Shown here one piece after another: positions 5,601-7,666 of a stretch of DNA of 7,666 nt. The notes beneath the pieces were generated by a model. It saw only the letters and a list, made by a program, of their open reading frames with translations. It was not told where the DNA came from and made no database searches. Positions within the stretch are counted from its first letter, which is position 1. Every line of letters begins with the position of its first letter. This stretch comes from JANRKG01 sp033763635 (GTDB lineage Bacteria; Cyanobacteriota; Cyanobacteriia; GCF-001939115): positions 1-7,666 of the forward strand of contig JANRKG010000454.1 in the NCBI GenBank assembly GCA_033763635.1, given 5' to 3'. A program made the translations under genes and the position numbers.

Positions 5601-7666
5601 GTTTTCACCTGTAATGCGAGTTCTGCTTGCTTGCGATCCGTCACCTCAATCACAATGCCGTGCCAGACAAGATCCCCGGTGTCTCGTCGTTCGGGACGAG
5701 AATTAGCCTGGAGCCATTTCGTCTTACCTGTGGGAGTGAAAATGCGCCATTCGTGGCGAAAAGGTTTCATCTCGGCAATACTTTGGGCAACGGCTTGCAG
5801 ATAGCCTTCCCGATCGTCTGGATGAATGTGTTCAAAAACAGTAGACGGATTTTGCAGCAGGTCTGCCAGGGGAATCTCATGGATTTCTGCCGCCGCCGCA
5901 CTGAGGTATTCAAACCGAGTGGGTCCATTGAATTCTTCAACAACGGTATAAATGGTCGCAGGAGAGGCACTGCCTAACTGTTGGAAGCGGTTTTCGCTGT
6001 GCCGTAGGGCTTCTTCTGCGAGTTTGCGATCGGTCACATCGACCGAAAACGCGGTTACAAACCAGCATTGTTGTGTCGCATCCCACCAGGAGTTATTCGT
6101 TTGGGAGATCCAGCGCAGGCTGCCATCTTTGTGATAAAACCGATATTCGTAAGTATCGGTTTGCTCGGCAAAGATCCCAGCAAAGATACGGGAGTTGAGG
6201 GCTTGCCAGTCTTCTGGGTCCATGCGATTAACCCACAGGTTTTGATCCAGGGTTAATTCTTCTGACGTGTAGCCTGAAATGCGTTCGCAGCCTGCCGAAA
6301 CCTGATCAATCTTCCAGGTGCCATTCTTAAAGATCCGCAAACTGGTAATGGCTGCCACAGCACTATTGAGAATGCGCCTGGTTTGCGCTTCCGAGTGCTG
6401 GAGTGCTTGTTCCAGGTGTTTCCGAGCGCTAATATCACTCAAGACCCCAATCACACAGTCTTGACCATTCAGGTGACTCACTTTGGCTGAGAGCAAAACA
6501 GTTTTGACTTCGCCTGTTTTCGTGCGAAAGACGGTTTCAAAATTATCCACCCTACCAGATTGCTCAAGAATATTTTTGAAATGGTGGAAATCTGCTAAAT
6601 CGTTCCACAACTGCATCTCTAGACAGTTCTTCCCCGCTGCCTCAGAGGGGAAATAGCCCAAAACTCTGCCAAAACTTTCGTTGGATTCAAGGCAACGACC
6701 TTCCCGTAGGGTTGCAATCCAGGCGGGTTGGGGAATATCTCGAAAAATGGTGGCAAATTTGAGTTCAGATTGGTACAGAACCGTTTCGGCCTGTTTGCGA
6801 TCGGTGACATCTAACACAATGCCATACCAGGCAAGGCTGCCATTTGGGTGTTGGAGGGGACGGGAATTGGCTTCCAACCACTTGAGTTGGCCGGAAGGGG
6901 TGATATTGCGGAAGGTCAGGTTAAAGGGTTCCAGGGTGCTGGCACTCTGGCAGACTGCCACATCATGAATAGGCCGATCGTCCGGATGAATTTGATCCAA
7001 GGCTCGGTTGAAATCGGCAATCATGTCGGACGGTTCTAGCTCTAATAACGTTCGGCTAAATGAACTGACATACTCAAACCCCTGAGTTCCATCGGGTCGG
7101 TGGACATAGGTGTAAATCATCCCCGGAACCGCCGCTGCCAGTTGTTGAAAGCGGGCTTCGCTCTGGCGGGTTGCTGCCGCTTCTACCTGTTTTTGAAACA
7201 AGTGCCGCAACTGGCTTGCCATCTGGTTAAAGGAGTGGGCCAAGCTTTGCACTTCAGTAATGGTGCTATTGGTTGATAACCGCTGGCTTAAGTCTCCTTC
7301 CGCCAATTTTTGACTGGCCTGATTGATCTCAGAAATATGGGCAGTGATGCGATAAGCAATCATCAGTCCGGAGGTAATCGCTCCCCCCAGAGCCAGCAGA
7401 CTGAGCAAAATGGTAGTGCGTGTATTGCTGTGGATTTCCGCCATGAAATCCGTCTCTGGGATTACGATCAGAATTCGCCACTTTAAGCCGTAAAGGTCTT
7501 GAAAGGGAGTGACATGGGCAAAATGGAGTTCCCCTTTATATTTGAATGTGAAGTGTTCTTCCTGCCTGGAAACTGCGAGAAAGGGACGATCGCGCAAAAA
7601 TTCACCCACAGAACGAGTGAGTTCGTTCCGGCTCTCCCGGATTGTCAACTGCTTAAATTGGCGATG
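2636..7666 (-). CDS. Large membrane hybrid histidine kinase: dCache(end)-TM-HAMP-PAS x8-HisKA-HATPase_c-REC (5' end outside window)
   Basis: The frame is open to the right edge, so the N-terminus is missing; 1676 codons are present. Numbering here counts the TTG at 7646-7648 as residue 1. Domains: end of a dCache-type external sensor (1-66, closing with LKWRILIVIPETDFM); membrane helix at about 77-98; HAMP 100-152; eight PAS domains at about 163-288, 294-413, 419-545, 551-676, 684-796, 802-917, 923-1044 and 1050-1172, most ending in a D-[IV]-[TS]-x-R-K motif; HisKA with H1198 in MSHELRTPLN; HATPase_c with N box N1312/N1316, G1 box VDTGIGI (1361-1367), F box IFDAF and G2 box GTGLGL (1391-1396); REC with D1461/D1462, phosphoacceptor D1505, T1541 and K1563. 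A tail of about 80 residues follows REC. All catalytic residues are intact, so it should be an active kinase that phosphorylates its own REC. Oddities: HAMP has AHI where the family usually has RPI; PAS1 and PAS4 are close copies; and about 23 Pro/Ser-rich residues are inserted before the G1 box. The missing part should hold the first membrane helix and most of the sensor. Ligand unknown. Confidence 0.95.
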   Translation of the reverse strand, partial: HRQFKQLTIRESRNELTRSVGEFLRDRPFLAVSRQEEHFTFKYKGELHFAHVTPFQDLYGLKWRILIVIPETDFMAEIHSNTRTTILLSLLALGGAITSGLMIAYRITAHISEINQASQKLAEGDLSQRLSTNSTITEVQSLAHSFNQMASQLRHLFQKQVEAAATRQSEARFQQLAAAVPGMIYTYVHRPDGTQGFEYVSSFSRTLLELEPSDMIADFNRALDQIHPDDRPIHDVAVCQSASTLEPFNLTFRNITPSGQLKWLEANSRPLQHPNGSLAWYGIVLDVTDRKQAETVLYQSELKFATIFRDIPQPAWIATLREGRCLESNESFGRVLGYFPSEAAGKNCLEMQLWNDLADFHHFKNILEQSGRVDNFETVFRTKTGEVKTVLLSAKVSHLNGQDCVIGVLSDISARKHLEQALQHSEAQTRRILNSAVAAITSLRIFKNGTWKIDQVSAGCERISGYTSEELTLDQNLWVNRMDPEDWQALNSRIFAGIFAEQTDTYEYRFYHKDGSLRWISQTNNSWWDATQQCWFVTAFSVDVTDRKLAEEALRHSENRFQQLGSASPATIYTVVEEFNGPTRFEYLSAAAAEIHEIPLADLLQNPSTVFEHIHPDDREGYLQAVAQSIAEMKPFRHEWRIFTPTGKTKWLQANSRPERRDTGDLVWHGIVIEVTDRKQAELALQVKTEELNQFFSVALDLLCIADTNGYFRRLNRQWERTLGYSLQELEGSRFLDYVHPEDLERTLAAVAILSEQQVIPTFINRYRCRDGSYRWLEWRSFPVGNLIYAAARDITERKQIEEALQASEARTRAILTAIPFIIIVVNAEGYFLDYMHSSSVMDLIDPRINPVGKYVGDLLTPDIADRALQTVRNVLATQTPQVYEQLIQMDGQLQYEEVLVVPYDAESVLIVVRNVSEQKQIELALRHSEQKFKGAFDTITTGMCLVSIAGGIREVNSALCQMLGYSESELLDLRLEDLVYPEDHQLDLPQVTRMFSGEIQGYQVEKRLIHKDGHRIWALFNIALMQDENNRPLYLIAQMMDIRDRKEAEATLQRSKAALAEAQRIAHTGNWEFDVQTGKITWSEELFRIYRMHPDQPEPTLEEHLQQIYPDDRSLFQETVQRSLQTGESYVMEFRAICQDGSLCTIEGRGEAVLNRNGQVIRLFGTATDITERKQVEQQLQQAKETAEAANRAKSIFLANMSHELRTPLNSILGFAQLMSRDSALPSDYQEYVRLIYKGGNHLLKLINEILDLSKIEAGRLTLELQETDLFEILHSLNSTFKQRAVNKGLALNLEILPGVPQYILIDAQKLQQILMNLLGNAIKFTHQGAITVSVQVGTGAQETEPVSNRSMPQNPLPLNLLFRVVDTGIGIPSQDLTLIFDAFAQTQAGKQVHEGTGLGLTISRKLVQLMGGTLTVQSEGGQGSIFQFTIPVQKTAGTNLPTEQINRQVIGLAPGQPRYRILIVDDQPDNRLLLKKLLNILEVEVQEAANGREAIVLFQQWHPHLIWLDMRMPELDGYEATRKIRFEERANWQPGQEETIIIALTAQASPADRAVALEAGCNDYISKPFQEDTLFNKMAEHLGVCYRYAQDSQIPAPEQTIEEPLTFECLAVMPLHWVIQLYHASLSCEQKAVKQLIRQIPSTHATLVSGLEQLTQNYAFDQIIMLTQPYLSQL
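5621..5998 (-). repeat. PAS4 coding unit, partner of the copy at 6785-7162
   Basis: This is the second member of the internal protein repeat (residues 551-676). It has the same length as PAS1, starts at the same SE-x-RFQQL entry and ends in the same VTDRKQAE exit. The other six PAS domains share only the general fold and exit motif with this pair. Two PAS domains (PAS2 and PAS3) lie between the copies, so either a three-domain block was duplicated and diverged or a single unit was inserted. Confidence 0.7.
6785..7162 (-). repeat. PAS1 coding unit, partner of the copy at 5621-5998
   Basis: These 126 codons (residues 163-288 of the hybrid kinase) align without a gap to the 126 codons of PAS4. 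By eye 58 of 126 residues are identical, including RFQQL, IYT, FEY, IHPDDR, the triplet KWL, ANSRP and the closing VTDRKQAE. The unit is a PAS_3-like fold with its C-terminal linker, and the pair probably arose by duplication inside the gene. DNA identity is too low by eye for this to be a recent recombination product. Confidence 0.7.

Noticed and set aside
5410..5977. Overlapping plus-strand open frames of 98 and 116 codons
   Set aside because: They are antisense to PAS4 and PAS5. They have no domain and no evident ribosome site, and their coding pattern mirrors the sense gene.
6611..6634. LOV-like GKNC motif in PAS2 (residues 339-346, G-K-N-C-L-E-M-Q)
   Set aside because: The LOV photoreceptor motif is G-x-N-C-R-F-L-Q. 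Here R-F-L is replaced by L-E-M, and the later Asn residues that bind flavin are absent (the strand reads RTKTGE). Non-LOV PAS domains of this type often have G-x-x-C/S-L-E-L at this place, so the Cys is coincidental.
4133..7162. Recurring short DNA words (such as TTGCGATC) spaced about 360-400 bp apart
   Set aside because: They are not a DNA repeat array or CRISPR. They encode the recurring D-R-K-Q linker of successive PAS domains.
7646..7648. TTG as the true start of the hybrid kinase
   Set aside because: The frame continues without a stop to the window edge, the first residues are already inside a dCache-like domain, and the N-terminal membrane helix such receptors need is missing. The start lies outside the window.

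Overview
The window looks like chromosomal DNA from a cyanobacterium, probably a filamentous one with a large signalling repertoire. Two things point there. Sixteen CGATCG hexamers (the core of the cyanobacterial HIP1 repeat) were counted by eye, where about two would be expected by chance in 7.7 kb. The protein architectures are also typical: a dCache/HAMP receptor followed by many PAS domains and a hybrid kinase, and a REC-GAF-histidine kinase whose C-terminal signature (IFDKFYRIPNNDPWK) I recognise from cyanobacterial kinases. Species cannot be fixed from this sequence.

All real genes lie on the minus strand, so transcription runs from high to low coordinates. First (7666 to 2636) comes a very large hybrid histidine kinase, cut at its N-terminus by the window edge: the end of a dCache-type extracellular domain, one membrane helix, HAMP, eight consecutive PAS domains, HisKA, HATPase_c, REC and a helical tail of about 80 residues. 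Fifteen bases later (2620 to 866) comes an intact 584-residue REC-GAF-HisKA-HATPase_c protein, almost certainly co-transcribed. A 346-bp spacer (865 to 520) follows, with several inverted repeats, a possible terminator and a GC-rich palindromic element. Finally (519 to 1) there is the N-terminal 173 residues of a third protein, a membrane-anchored receptor that appears to belong to the same sensor class as the first gene.

The likely job of the locus is signal transduction. The membrane receptor kinase senses an external ligand and integrates it with up to eight PAS inputs. It then autophosphorylates and passes phosphate to its own REC, and perhaps to the REC of the soluble REC-GAF kinase. No DNA-binding output domain, nucleotide cyclase or separate HPt protein is present, so the final output lies elsewhere.

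I do not see a clearly new system such as a defence island, mobile element or RNA-guided system. The points worth a second look are at domain level: the regular PAS array with an internal PAS duplication, a HAMP without its usual proline, an altered ATP-lid box in the second kinase, a Cys-His pair in its GAF domain placed like a bilin-binding cysteine, an unnamed C-terminal tail, and the structured spacer.
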